Assembly (NCBI RefSeq): GCF_000305495.1
Contig: NZ_AJTN02000257.1
Location: forward strand, 1-60,429
Reading direction: 5' to 3'
Source of the DNA: Peribacillus psychrosaccharolyticus ATCC 23296
Lineage (GTDB): Bacteria; Bacillota; Bacilli; Bacillales; DSM-1321
Length of the DNA stretch: 60,429 nucleotides
Part shown: positions 1 through 9,037 of the stretch, piece after piece
How the letters are laid out: the number at the start of each line of letters is the position of its first letter
How positions within the stretch are numbered: position 1 is the first letter of the stretch
Made by a program: the position numbers and the translations under genes
The notes under the pieces: model-generated
Databases searched by the model: none
What the model was told of the DNA's origin: nothing
The model's input: only the letters and a program-made list of their open reading frames with translations

Positions 1-1192
1 AGAAACACTGCTGGATGAAGTTACAGGTATACTTCAGCAATATGAAACGGCTACTGAAAACGGAAATTATTTAAATGCTCGGGAGCTTGTTTTATTGATT
101 AAGGACAAGCTGGCAAGTGTGGAACATAAAATGGAAATGATTCCAGATCTTATGGCGGAAGGACTAGTTGCTCTTCCTAATCAATTAGCAGAACTTAAAG
201 ATGGATATTTAGATATGGTAAATCAGGGATATCCTCTTGAACATCTTCAATTTGATAAGGAGATTTTTCAGCTGGAACAAGAATTGGAGCATTATAAAGC
301 CCAAATAGATGTGGCTGAAACAGATGAAGTAGCAAAAGGCATTCAAGACCTCAATGAAAGTGTAAATGTTTTATACGACTTACTTGAAAAAGAGGTTCTT
401 TCAAGACAATATGTCCTCGAAAATAAAGTGAAGATTAACGAGCAAATCCAGATTCTTGAATATGAAAACGATAAGCAGAAGGCGGAAACCGTTATCGTTC
501 AGCATAGTTATCACTTGAATGAAAATGAGCTTGAAGGACAGAGAAAGCTTGAAAAACATATTCAATCGCTTTCGAAACGTTACCGTCTTCTTTCACTTAA
601 GATAGCTGAAAATGCCTCATCTAATTCAGTTCTTGGAGAAGAAATGCAAGAGATTGCGGATAAAATTCAGAATTTAAAGGATGAACAAGTTATATTCACT
701 GGTAAACTTCAAGCGTTGCGGAAAGATGAAATGGAAGCGCGTGAAACGCTTCAGGAATTAAGACGGAAAATGAGTGAAACAGCAAGAATTATTTCAAAAA
801 GTAATATTCCAGGTTTACCGGAAGATTACAAGGCGTATCTGCGTGAAGCAAAAGAAAGCTTGGCAGATGTGGAAGATAAGCTGGAAGAGAAACCTTTGGA
901 TATGGCCTCTGTACAGATCTTCCTTGAGAAGACTGTAGCATCTGTTGGAGAACTTCTCGAAAAAACAGAAACACTAATTGAAAAGATGTATCTTGCTGAG
1001 AAGGTTATCCAACATGGAAATCGCTACCGCAGTAAATATCCTTCTGTAGCTGAAGCTTTAAGATTGGCTGAGGAGAAATTCAGGGATTATGAGTATGAAG
1101 ACGCCTTGAATACGGCAGCGACCGCCATTGATAAAGTGGAACCTGGAAGCTTAAAACGAATGAATGCAGATTTAGAGCATATTTCTTCTTAA
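1..1192 (+). CDS. ezrA: EzrA, septation ring regulator (5' end missing)
   Basis: C-terminal 396 residues of EzrA; the reading frame is open from base 2, so the N-terminal membrane anchor and about 165 residues lie outside the window (family length is about 560). What is visible is almost entirely heptad-rich, Glu/Lys/Leu-rich coiled coil, as expected for the cytoplasmic spectrin-like repeats. EzrA is known to regulate FtsZ ring placement and to link division with cell-wall synthesis. Identity is supported by its place directly upstream of nifZ-thiI, as in B. subtilis. A perfect hairpin terminator follows the stop. Confidence 0.93.
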   Translation, partial: ETLLDEVTGILQQYETATENGNYLNARELVLLIKDKLASVEHKMEMIPDLMAEGLVALPNQLAELKDGYLDMVNQGYPLEHLQFDKEIFQLEQELEHYKAQIDVAETDEVAKGIQDLNESVNVLYDLLEKEVLSRQYVLENKVKINEQIQILEYENDKQKAETVIVQHSYHLNENELEGQRKLEKHIQSLSKRYRLLSLKIAENASSNSVLGEEMQEIADKIQNLKDEQVIFTGKLQALRKDEMEARETLQELRRKMSETARIISKSNIPGLPEDYKAYLREAKESLADVEDKLEEKPLDMASVQIFLEKTVASVGELLEKTETLIEKMYLAEKVIQHGNRYRSKYPSVAEALRLAEEKFRDYEYEDALNTAATAIDKVEPGSLKRMNADLEHISS

Positions 1193-1200
1193 TAGATGGA

Positions 1201-1244
1201 AAGAAAGGAACCAATGCGGGAAAGCATTGGTTCCTTTCTTTTGG
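1201..1244 (+). terminator. Terminator of ezrA
   Basis: Perfect 17-bp inverted repeat (1201-1217 with 1224-1240), 6-base loop, T-rich 3' arm. It separates ezrA from nifZ. Confidence 0.9.
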
Positions 1245-1352
1245 AGTCAGTCCTTTCTTCCTATTCATCAATATGTTAAAATTAGTAGTTGCAAATATAA
1301 AAATTAAAAGCTGCCTAGCGTAGCTTCTTATAGAATACAGGAGGGTGAGGCT

Positions 1353-2489
1353 ATGATTTATTTTGATAATAGCGCAACAACCAAGCCGTATCCTGAAGTG
1401 ATTGAATCCTTTGCTAAAGTAGCAGGAGAATACTTTGGAAATCCTTCTTCTCTCCATGGACTTGGAGCCAGCGCAGAACGATTACTTCAGAAGGCACGAA
1501 AGCAAATTGCTGATCTCCTTCATACAACGCCTTCGGAGATAGTTTTTACTTCTGGAGGTACTGAAGGCAATAACCTAGCTATAAAAGGGGCCGTTCATGC
1601 AGCAGCTAAGAATGGCAATCATATTATTACTACCGAAATGGAGCATGCTTCAGTCCTTGAAACATGTCGTTCTCTTGAACAAGAAGGATTTGAGGTTACG
1701 TACCTGCCAGTTACTAAAGATGGCAGCATCGTATTATCAGACTTAATTCATGCAATTAGAGAGGATACCATCTTAGTATCCATCATGCATGTGAATAATG
1801 AAATAGGATCTATTCAGCCTATTGAAGAAATTGGCCGATATCTGGCAGACTTTCCGAAAATTATGTTTCATGTTGATCATGTCCAAGGAATCGGCAAAGT
1901 ACCTCTGGATTTTAACAAATGTCACATCGATTTATGTACTATGTCCGGCCATAAATTTCATGGGTTAAAGGGTACAGGAATTCTTTATGTACGCAGCCAT
2001 GTTAAATTAAGTCCGTTATTTACTGGCGGGAACCAGGAATCCAAATTTAGAAGTGGAACAGAAAATGTCGCTGGAATAGTTGCTATGGCGAAAGCATTAC
2101 GGATGACATTAAATAAACAGAATCAAGCTAGTGATGTTGCTGAAATTCGTGATTATTTGATGAGTGAGCTTAAGAAAATCGAAGGAGTTAAGATAAATAG
2201 TCCAGAATCAGGTGCACCGCATATCGTTAATTTTTCGATTCCTGGTATCAAGTCTGAGGTGTTTATCCATGCTTTAGAGGAATCAGGGATATTCGCTTCA
2301 ACGACCAGTGCTTGTTCATCAAAAAATAAGGCAATCAGTGAAACAGTATTAGCAATGTTCCATGATTTATCTCGTGCAGAAAGTGTCATTCGGATTAGTA
2401 CGTCTTATGAGAACAATTTAGAAGAAGCAAAAGCTGTAATACAGGCTGTCATTGAGAAAATGGCAAAACTACAAAAGGTAATGAGGTAG
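1353..2489 (+). CDS. nifZ: Cysteine desulfurase NifZ (IscS/NifS-like)
   Basis: Class V aminotransferase-fold, PLP-dependent cysteine desulfurase, 378 residues. The PLP lysine is in SGHKFHG (near residue 201) and the catalytic cysteine in SACSS (near residue 321); the N-terminus has the usual IYFDNSATT. It converts cysteine to alanine and passes persulfide sulfur on. The ThiI gene starts 4 bases after its stop, so they form an operon, and in B. subtilis NifZ is the dedicated sulfur donor for ThiI in 4-thiouridine formation. Start ATG follows a good GGAGG. It could equally be annotated as an IscS paralogue; the neighbour favours NifZ. Confidence 0.93.
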   Translation: MIYFDNSATTKPYPEVIESFAKVAGEYFGNPSSLHGLGASAERLLQKARKQIADLLHTTPSEIVFTSGGTEGNNLAIKGAVHAAAKNGNHIITTEMEHASVLETCRSLEQEGFEVTYLPVTKDGSIVLSDLIHAIREDTILVSIMHVNNEIGSIQPIEEIGRYLADFPKIMFHVDHVQGIGKVPLDFNKCHIDLCTMSGHKFHGLKGTGILYVRSHVKLSPLFTGGNQESKFRSGTENVAGIVAMAKALRMTLNKQNQASDVAEIRDYLMSELKKIEGVKINSPESGAPHIVNFSIPGIKSEVFIHALEESGIFASTTSACSSKNKAISETVLAMFHDLSRAESVIRISTSYENNLEEAKAVIQAVIEKMAKLQKVMR

Positions 2490-2493
2490 CTAA

Positions 2494-3708
2494 ATGGAAT
2501 TTGATCATATTATTATCCGTTATGGAGAATTATCTACGAAAAAAAGAAATCGTAAAAGCTTTGTTGATAAAATGAAATCACATATCCGCTGGGCAATAAA
2601 GGATCTTAAACATGCAAAAGTGACTTCAAGCAGAGACAGAATGTATGTCCTATTAAATGGAGAAGACCATCTTGAAGTCATTCAGCGTATTAAAGGAGTC
2701 TATGGCATTCAATCCTTAAGTCCTGCCCTTAAGATTGGGAGAGATATTGAAGAAGTAAAGACAGCGGCTCTTTATTATTTTGAACAGCTCTCTAAAAGAC
2801 CAGAAACGTTTAAAATTACTACAAGGAGATCTGATAAGGATTATCCATATGATACGAATGAGATGAATCACCTTATTGGGGGTCACCTTTTAATCAATAA
2901 TGATGGCCACTTAAAAGTGGATGTGAAAAATCCAGACTTTAACCTGCGCATCGAAATACGACGTGAAGCGGTTTATCTAACTGGAGAGATTATAGAAGGT
3001 GCAGGTGGTCTTCCGTTTGGTTCAAGCGGAAAAGCTATGCTGATGCTTTCTGGAGGAATCGACAGCCCGGTTGCCGGTTTCCTTTCGATGAAGAGGGGCC
3101 TTGAAGTGGAGTGTATTCATTTCTACAGTCCCCCATTTACGAGTGAACGTTCTAAGCAAAAAGTGATTGATTTAGCTCACAAATTAGCGGAAGTGAACGG
3201 AACCATTAAACTTCATATCGTACCGTTTACAGATATTCAAGTGTTAATCCAAAAGCAAATTCCAGAGAATTATACGATGACAAGTACGCGTCGATTAATG
3301 CTTCGTATTGCGGATGCGATTAGGGAAAAAAATGAGGGTATGGCGATCATAACCGGAGAAAGTCTAGGACAGGTGGCTAGTCAGACGCTTGAAAGCATGT
3401 TTGCAATCAATGAAGTAACAAATACGCCTATCTTACGCCCGCTTATCACAGTTGATAAGACAGAGATAATTGCAATGGCCCGTGAAATGGAAACGCTGGA
3501 GATCTCCAATCAACCGTTTGAGGACTGCTGTACAGTATTCACTCCTGCGAGTCCGAAAACAAAGCCAAGACGAGAAAAGGTTAATTACTATGAAGGATTC
3601 GTGGATTTTGAACCAATGATTGAAAAGGCGGTTCAGGATACTGAAACTCTCCGTATTAGTGGTGAAAAGCAAGATAATGTGGATGAAACAATTGAAGATT
3701 TATTTTAA
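2494..3708 (+). CDS. thiI: tRNA 4-thiouridine synthetase ThiI
   Basis: 404 residues, the usual length for Bacillus ThiI, which lacks the C-terminal rhodanese domain of the E. coli enzyme. The N-terminal half is the ferredoxin-like plus THUMP region; the PP-loop motif SGGIDSP is near residue 186 and starts the ATP pyrophosphatase domain. It activates U8 of tRNA by adenylation and receives sulfur from NifZ, encoded just upstream. The start ATG lies 4 bases after the nifZ stop, implying translational coupling. Confidence 0.95.
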   Translation: MEFDHIIIRYGELSTKKRNRKSFVDKMKSHIRWAIKDLKHAKVTSSRDRMYVLLNGEDHLEVIQRIKGVYGIQSLSPALKIGRDIEEVKTAALYYFEQLSKRPETFKITTRRSDKDYPYDTNEMNHLIGGHLLINNDGHLKVDVKNPDFNLRIEIRREAVYLTGEIIEGAGGLPFGSSGKAMLMLSGGIDSPVAGFLSMKRGLEVECIHFYSPPFTSERSKQKVIDLAHKLAEVNGTIKLHIVPFTDIQVLIQKQIPENYTMTSTRRLMLRIADAIREKNEGMAIITGESLGQVASQTLESMFAINEVTNTPILRPLITVDKTEIIAMAREMETLEISNQPFEDCCTVFTPASPKTKPRREKVNYYEGFVDFEPMIEKAVQDTETLRISGEKQDNVDETIEDLF

Positions 3709-3808
3709 GATAATCCACTAAAAGATGAAGGTATCAATTACCAACTTTTTTATGAATGACGCCATGTGTTTTAACACATTCTATTATCACAAGGGAGGTG
3801 AAAAACAC

Positions 3809-4012
3809 ATGGCGAACAACAACAGCTCAAACCAATTGCTAGTACCTGGCGTATCGCAAGCTCTAGATCAAATGAAATATGAAATTGCTACAGAATTTGG
3901 TGTACAACTTGGTGCTGAAACAACATCTCGCGCTAACGGTTCAGTTGGTGGAGAAATTACTAAACGACTAGTACAAATGGCTGAACAACAATTAGGCGGA
4001 TCACAAAGATAA
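3809..4012 (+). CDS. sspA: Alpha/beta-type small acid-soluble spore protein
   Basis: 67-residue SASP that coats and protects spore DNA. The sequence shows the family signatures: the GPR protease-site region [12 protein letters not shown] and a C-terminal [16 protein letters not shown] block. Start ATG is chosen at 3809 because GGGAGGTG lies just upstream and the conserved N-terminus MANNNS begins there; the frame is open further 5' but that part is not conserved. Monocistronic, with its own strong terminator. Expected to be transcribed by sigma-G in the forespore; I did not find a convincing -35/-10 to prove that. Confidence 0.95.
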   Translation: MANNNSSNQLLVPGVSQALDQMKYEIATEFGVQLGAETTSRANGSVGGEITKRLVQMAEQQLGGSQR

Positions 4013-4030
4013 TTTCATAAATATGGCTGC

Positions 4031-4062
4031 AGGAAGCGGGTTTTTGCCCGCTTCCTTTATTT
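4031..4062 (+). terminator. Terminator of sspA
   Basis: 10-bp GC-rich stem (4031-4040 with 4047-4056), short loop, T-rich tail. Confidence 0.88.
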
Positions 4063-4123
4063 ATTGTTTTGGAAAGGTACTGATAGGAAAGTTGTCTGTA
4101 TATAAAAAAACGGAAATATTCTG

Positions 4124-4150
4124 TATAATAGAAAGTGGTAAGACCACTTT
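4124..4150 (+). promoter_or_regulatory. ytcI promoter -10 with FadR/GntR-type operator
   Basis: TATAAT at 4124-4129 is followed at 4132-4150 by a perfect 8-bp inverted repeat around a 3-base centre, AAAGTGGTaagACCACTTT. The core TGGTnnGACCA matches the FadR-subfamily GntR operator pattern. It would sit at or just after the transcription start, a repressor position. A 15/19-identical copy lies at 34191-34209 before the malic enzyme/GntR operon. Confidence 0.7.
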
Positions 4151-4167
4151 GGAACTGGAGGGAAATT

Positions 4168-5751
4168 ATGAAACGAGAAGATTTAGTAGCTCCGGAAGAA
4201 TATAACCTTGTATCTGAAATTGAAAAACATACTGATCGCGCTGAACGGATTGCCTTAAAGTGGGAAAACGAGAGCGGAGAGAAAAAAGAGATTACATATA
4301 AAAAGCTTATTGAAAATGTTAATAAAGCTGGAAATGTTTTTCTACAGTCAGGTCTGAAAAAGGGAGATCATGTATTAATTATTATTCCCCGCTTGATTGA
4401 GGCTTACGAAGTTTATATTGCGGCCTTAAAAATTGGGTTAGTTGTCATTCCTAGTTCTGAGATGTTGAGGACAAAAGATTTACGGTATCGTGTGATTCAT
4501 GGTGATGTGAAAGGAATTATTAGTTATCATGAGTATACTTCACAACTTGATGATGTAGAAGAAGCAAAGGACCTGATTAAATATTCTGTTGGTTCAAAGG
4601 TTGAAGGATGGCATCATTTAGACGAAGATATGAAAACCGCGTCAACAGAATTGTCGATGGCAGACACGCTGCGAGACGATATGGCATTTTTATCGTATAC
4701 CTCAGGCACAACTGGCAATCCAAAAGGTGTCGTGCACACCCATGGATGGGCGTATGCTCATTTAAAGGCAGCTGCATCTAATTGGCTTGGAGCAGAGAAA
4801 GATGAAATTGTTTGGGCAACTGCTGGACCTGGCTGGCAGAAATGGATATGGAGTCCGTTATTATCTATACTGGGATCGGGATCAACGGGGCTTGTGTATC
4901 AAGGAAAATTCGAACCTAAAAAATATTTGCAGCTGCTCGCTGATTATCATGTGAATGCCCTGTGCTGTACTCCAACGGAATACCGCCTTATGGCTAAGAT
5001 AGATAACTTGTCTGAGTACCACCTGCCAGCTCTGCGCAGTGCAGTGTCTGCTGGTGAACCCCTGAATAGAGAAGTAATCGATATTTTTAATAGACAATTT
5101 GGCATTATAGTGAGGGACGGCTATGGGCAGACAGAAAATACCTTACTTGTCGGCGTTGTGAAAGGGATGGAGATTAAATTAGGTTCTATGGGAAAACCAA
5201 TTCCAGGAAATAGGGTAGAGATTATCAATGAGGATGGTACTCTTTGTGAACCGGGAGTTGTCGGGGACATTGCGGTACATATTGAAACACCAGCCCTATT
5301 TAAGAACTATTTCAAAGATCCTGAACGGACTGCCATGCAATTTCGCGGGGACTATTATGTCACTGGAGACAGGGCCAAGATGGACGAGGAAGGTTATTTC
5401 TGGTTCGATGGCCGCAGCGATGATATCATCATTAGTTCTGGCTACACCATTGGACCATTTGAAGTGGAGGATGCGCTTGTTAAGCATACATTCGTAAAGG
5501 AATGTGCAGTCGTTTCCAGTCCAGATGAAATACGCGGTCAAGTAGTTAAGGCATATATTGTCCTTCAGGATGGCATTGATCCAGAAACTCCAACACTTGT
5601 GAAGGAACTTCAAAGCCATGTAAAGGCATTGACGGCACCCTATAAATATCCGCGAAGAATTGAATTCGTAGAGGAACTGCCAAAAACAACCTCTGGAAAA
5701 ATCCGCAGGATAGAACTAAGGGAGCGCGAGGAAGCAATCGCTAAATCCTAA
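4168..5751 (+). CDS. ytcI: Acyl-CoA synthetase (ANL family), YtcI-like
   Basis: 527-residue adenylate-forming enzyme. The P-loop-like motif YTSGTTGNPKG is near residues 180-190, the YGQTE motif near 320, and the C-terminal catalytic lysine is in PKTTSGKIRR, so all key motifs are present. It activates a carboxylic acid to acyl-CoA with ATP; resemblance to acetyl/medium-chain acyl-CoA synthetases does not fix the substrate. Start ATG 4168 is preferred over the upstream in-frame start because GGAGGG lies just before it. A palindromic GntR-type operator overlaps its promoter, suggesting control by the FadR-like regulator encoded at 35506. Followed by a terminator. Confidence 0.88.
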   Translation: MKREDLVAPEEYNLVSEIEKHTDRAERIALKWENESGEKKEITYKKLIENVNKAGNVFLQSGLKKGDHVLIIIPRLIEAYEVYIAALKIGLVVIPSSEMLRTKDLRYRVIHGDVKGIISYHEYTSQLDDVEEAKDLIKYSVGSKVEGWHHLDEDMKTASTELSMADTLRDDMAFLSYTSGTTGNPKGVVHTHGWAYAHLKAAASNWLGAEKDEIVWATAGPGWQKWIWSPLLSILGSGSTGLVYQGKFEPKKYLQLLADYHVNALCCTPTEYRLMAKIDNLSEYHLPALRSAVSAGEPLNREVIDIFNRQFGIIVRDGYGQTENTLLVGVVKGMEIKLGSMGKPIPGNRVEIINEDGTLCEPGVVGDIAVHIETPALFKNYFKDPERTAMQFRGDYYVTGDRAKMDEEGYFWFDGRSDDIIISSGYTIGPFEVEDALVKHTFVKECAVVSSPDEIRGQVVKAYIVLQDGIDPETPTLVKELQSHVKALTAPYKYPRRIEFVEELPKTTSGKIRRIELREREEAIAKS

Positions 5752-5758
5752 ACCACAA

Positions 5759-5788
5759 AGGCTCTCCATTTGGGAGAGTCTTTTTTTA
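5759..5788 (+). terminator. Terminator of ytcI
   Basis: 8-bp stem (GGCTCTCC with GGAGAGTC, one GU pair) followed by seven T residues. Confidence 0.87.
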
Positions 5789-5900
5789 TTAAATAAAAAA
5801 AAATATATTGGAATTCACAAGCTGTTTTCCCCCCTTTTTTATTGAAAAGGTGATACACTTTTTTTACAGAAAATAGGTCTATAGAAAGGACTGTGCGGGT

Positions 5901-7514
5901 GTGGGAACATTATGGACGAATGGACTTATTTATACAATGGAAAAGGAAAATGTTCGGGTCGAGGCAGTATATACCGAAGGTGATCTGATTATTGATATGG
6001 GAAACTCAGCTCAATTAAAAAGGGACTATTCAAACAGAATAGAGCGTGAAATTGATTTAAACGGACAGATGATGATTCCAGGACTCGTAGACAGCCATAT
6101 GCATCTGGTTGGCTATGGTGAGTTGTTAATGCGTCTCAATTTATCGGCAATGACTAACAGACAGGATGTACTAGACGCTGTTAAAGAAAAATGTGAAGGA
6201 GCTGCACCAGGTAAATGGATTGTGGCCGAGGGGTGGAATGAGAATGAATGGGACAATACAGAGCTGATTTTATTAGACGAACTGGACAAAGTCTCGCCGG
6301 AGAATCCGGTTATCTTAAAACGAATCTGCAGGCACGCCTTGGTTGTAAATTCACAAGGCTTAAACGCTGCGGGGAATTCAATTAAAGAAGTACCTCCTGC
6401 AGGCGGAGTGATTGGCCGTTATCAAGATGGCCGATTGAATGGTTTGTTTAAAGAGGAGCCAGCCATGCAGTTGATTACGAATCATATCCCAGGTATTGAC
6501 CAGGAATATGTAGAGAGTGCGATAAAACTGGCTATTGAGGATTGCTGGAGCAAAGGGTTAACGGGTGTTCATACAGAAGATCTTCATTATTACGATGGAT
6601 TCATGTCTACCTATCAGGCATTTATTAATGTCATAGAAAAAAGATCCATGCCGCTGCGTGCGAACCTGCTTGTTCATAACGAAGAGGTCGACGAGATGAT
6701 AGCTAACGGATACAGATATCGAGACGGCGGAACGTTTATTAAACTGGACGCAATGAAAATTTTTGCAGATGGTTCGCTAGGAGGGAATACAGCTTTATTA
6801 AGCAGACCGTATGCAGATCATCCTGAAACTAATGGTGTCGCGATTTATACGCAAAATGAGCTTAGGGCTCTTGTCCGAAAAGCACGTTCATATAATCTGC
6901 CAATTGCGGTACATACAATAGGGGACCAAGCCTTTGAAAATGTATTAAATGCCATTGAGGTCGACCCGCCGGCTGAAGGGCTGAGAGATCGTCTCATTCA
7001 TGCACAGATTATGCGTAAGGATCTCCTTGAAAGAGCGAAATTATTACCAGTCATCTTTGATATTCAACCTGGTTTTGTTCCATCAGATTTTCCTTGGGTC
7101 ATTGATAAAGTAGGACTTGAGAATTCCTCATACAACTATGCTTGGAAAACCTTTCTCGGTAATGGCATTCATTGTGCCGGCGGATCAGATGCACCGATTG
7201 AATCGGTTAATCCACTACTAGGCATTCATGCTGCAGTAACGAGAAGAAAGCCGTTTGGACTTGATAGGACTGTATATGATCCTGATGAACGATTATCAAT
7301 GTTTGAGGCTGTCTCACTTTATACAACGGGCAGTGCCTATGCGACAGGAGAAGAAAAGAATAGAGGGAAGATTGCAAAAGGTTTCCTGGCAGACTTCTCT
7401 GTCTTAACAGAGAATTTATTTTCGATTTCAGAGGATGAGCTTTTAATGGTTGAAGCTGATATGACTATAGTCGGCGGTCAGATTGTTTATCAGAAAGAAC
7501 GTAAATCACTTTAG
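5901..7514 (+). CDS. ytcJ: YtcJ-like metal-dependent amidohydrolase
   Basis: 537-residue amidohydrolase family 3 protein. Visible metal and active-site signatures are SHMHLVG near residue 67, the KIFADGSLGG loop near 290, HTIGDQA near 335, the HAQ motif near 370 and GGSDAPIE near 430. The family hydrolyses amides or cyclic imides in a TIM barrel with a metal centre; the substrate is unknown here. GTG start with AAAGGA about 10 bases upstream. It follows ytcI as in B. subtilis, but a terminator separates them. Confidence 0.88.
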   Translation: MGTLWTNGLIYTMEKENVRVEAVYTEGDLIIDMGNSAQLKRDYSNRIEREIDLNGQMMIPGLVDSHMHLVGYGELLMRLNLSAMTNRQDVLDAVKEKCEGAAPGKWIVAEGWNENEWDNTELILLDELDKVSPENPVILKRICRHALVVNSQGLNAAGNSIKEVPPAGGVIGRYQDGRLNGLFKEEPAMQLITNHIPGIDQEYVESAIKLAIEDCWSKGLTGVHTEDLHYYDGFMSTYQAFINVIEKRSMPLRANLLVHNEEVDEMIANGYRYRDGGTFIKLDAMKIFADGSLGGNTALLSRPYADHPETNGVAIYTQNELRALVRKARSYNLPIAVHTIGDQAFENVLNAIEVDPPAEGLRDRLIHAQIMRKDLLERAKLLPVIFDIQPGFVPSDFPWVIDKVGLENSSYNYAWKTFLGNGIHCAGGSDAPIESVNPLLGIHAAVTRRKPFGLDRTVYDPDERLSMFEAVSLYTTGSAYATGEEKNRGKIAKGFLADFSVLTENLFSISEDELLMVEADMTIVGGQIVYQKERKSL

Positions 7515-7543
7515 AAGTGTGAAGGGAGAGTGTAGGAACCGAA

Positions 7544-8467
7544 ATGAAACAGCAAAAAGAAGGAATTATTTATGCAGCACTCTCTTACTTTATATGGGGA
7601 CTCATTCCTATCTATTGGAAGTTTGTTCAACATGTATCAGCTGGAGAAATTCTTGCACATCGGGTACTTTGGTCTTTTGTTTTCATGATAATCTTATTGT
7701 TGCTGATCAATAAGTGGCGTGGATTCCTTTCATTTGTAAAAGAAATAGTTTATCAGCCCAAAAAACTAGCAGCTTTACTGACCGCGTCAATACTCGTCAG
7801 TATCAATTGGGGAATCTTTATCTGGGCAGTCAACTCAGGTCATATTCTTCAGACCAGTCTTGGCTACTATATTAACCCGCTTGTGAGTGTGTTATTAGGT
7901 GTAGTGGTACTGAAAGAAAAACTAAGCGGTGCACAAATTCTTTCGTTTACCTTAGCAGGAATCGGTGTGCTTATCCTTACGCTTCATTATGGTGAGATTC
8001 CATGGGTTGCCCTTTCGCTTGCGGTCAGCTTTGGTTTATACGGTCTTGCGAAGAAAATGATTAAAGTAGATGCAGAAATCGGCTTAACGCTTGAAACAAT
8101 GATGGTCACTCCATTGGCGATTATTTTTATGGTTTATTTGTTATTTACCTCAAAACCATTGTTTTTTGAATCAGCAAGTACCAGTTTTCTTCTAATGGGC
8201 GGAGGGATTGCTACCGCACTGCCGCTTTTGTTTTTTGCAAAAGGAGCACAGAAGGTACCACTTTCAATGATGGGGATTTTGCAGTACATAGCACCCACTA
8301 TGACGTTATTAATCGGAGTGTTTATGTATCATGAACCGTTTACAAAAATCCATTTGCTTTCATTTATTTTTATTTGGTCTGCATTACTTATATACGCAGC
8401 ATCACATCCTATACAATCAAAATTAAATAATCGCAATAAGAAAAACAGGATTAAGTACGGAGCTTAA
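7544..8467 (+). CDS. rarD: RarD-type EamA/DMT transporter
   Basis: 307-residue integral membrane protein with about ten hydrophobic helices in two EamA repeats; the N-terminus (GIIYAALSYFIWGLIPIYWK) is typical of RarD. A drug/metabolite exporter-type permease; substrate not known. It starts 29 bases after ytcJ, probably the same transcript. The last seven codons lie inside a 29-bp palindrome that recurs at 8978-9006, so its C-terminus may have been redefined by local duplication. Not at this place in B. subtilis as I recall it. Confidence 0.88.
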   Translation: MKQQKEGIIYAALSYFIWGLIPIYWKFVQHVSAGEILAHRVLWSFVFMIILLLLINKWRGFLSFVKEIVYQPKKLAALLTASILVSINWGIFIWAVNSGHILQTSLGYYINPLVSVLLGVVVLKEKLSGAQILSFTLAGIGVLILTLHYGEIPWVALSLAVSFGLYGLAKKMIKVDAEIGLTLETMMVTPLAIIFMVYLLFTSKPLFFESASTSFLLMGGGIATALPLLFFAKGAQKVPLSMMGILQYIAPTMTLLIGVFMYHEPFTKIHLLSFIFIWSALLIYAASHPIQSKLNNRNKKNRIKYGA

Positions 8468-8473
8468 TCCTGT
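8445..8473. repeat. 29-bp palindromic direct repeat, copy 1
   Basis: Copy 1 of a 29-bp sequence beginning ACAGGATTAAG; it overlaps the rarD 3' end. Copy 2 is at 8978-9006 with one mismatch. Each copy is itself an inverted repeat. Confidence 0.85.
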
Positions 8474-8482
8474 CAGTTTGTA

Positions 8483-8531
8483 GCCAAAAGAGGTGCGGAA
8501 TGGTTCATTCCGTACCTCTTTTGGCATTTTT
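8483..8531 (+). terminator. Terminator after rarD
   Basis: 18-bp hairpin (8483-8500 with 8508-8525, one GU pair), then a short T-rich stretch. Confidence 0.8.
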
Positions 8532-8781
8532 AACACATTTCATGGAATTTTCCCTGCTTATCAAGGCAACTAAGTCTCTAATAAGTACATTGTATCTGCT
8601 TTCAGGATCACTTGTGTTCTACTTAATAATCTTTGATTCTTCCTGTTCGAACGGATTTGTCGGAAAGAGTTTTCTCCGTAATTCCCCCGATTTGAATTGA
8701 TCTCCTTCTAAGTCTGCTCTTGGGTAGCACGTGTTTTCATTTGAGCGTCGGACTAAAATCCAAATTAAATTTAGGAAGACC

Positions 8782-8905
8782 GTTGATTGGAGTGAAGACT
8801 CCTGCGGGAACAGCTGGACAGGTGAGACCCAGCAGGAGCGTAAGCGACGAGGAGGCTCACAGGCTCACCGCCCGCGGAAAGCGAAACGCTTGAACGGAAA
8901 TCAAC
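8782..8905. repeat. 124-bp dispersed intergenic repeat (Bacillus type)
   Basis: A segment bounded by short imperfect inverted ends (GTTGATTGGAGTG at the left, GAACGGAAATCAAC at the right), GC-richer than its surroundings, with internal complementary blocks (CTCCTGCGGG, CAGGAGCG, GCGACGAGGAGGCTC, CCGCCCGCGGAAAGCG). I recognise this from memory as a repeat scattered between genes in many Bacillus-group genomes. An ORF crosses it but is not credible. Only one copy occurs in this window. Confidence 0.7.
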
Positions 8906-8931
8906 AGCCGCATTTTAAAAACTAAAAAAGA

Positions 8932-8976
8932 AGACTGTAAACAACCTCGATTTCCACCCGAGTTTGTCTACAGTCT
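8932..8976. repeat. Intergenic hairpin repeat
   Basis: Inverted repeat AGACTGTAAACAA / TTTGTCTACAGTCT with an inner CTCG/CGAG stem. It resembles a hairpin common in Bacillus intergenic regions (recollection). Confidence 0.6.
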
Positions 8977-8977
8977 G

Positions 8978-9013
8978 ACAGGATTAAGTACGGAGCTGAA
9001 TCCTGTTTTTTCT
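8978..9013 (+). terminator. Second copy of 29-bp palindrome, terminator-like
   Basis: ACAGGATT/AATCCTGT stem at 8978-9006 followed by six T residues. This copy keeps the T-tract that copy 1 lacks, so it may be the ancestral rarD terminator displaced by the 504 bp between the copies. Confidence 0.65.
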
Positions 9014-9037
9014 CTTCACCGATAAAAGAGAATTTCC

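Noticed and set aside
8500-8700. 66-codon ORF after rarD
   Set aside because: It begins inside a terminator hairpin, has no RBS and no recognisable protein pattern.
8731-8925. 64-codon ORF
   Set aside because: It mostly translates the dispersed repeat; composition is unlike a protein.
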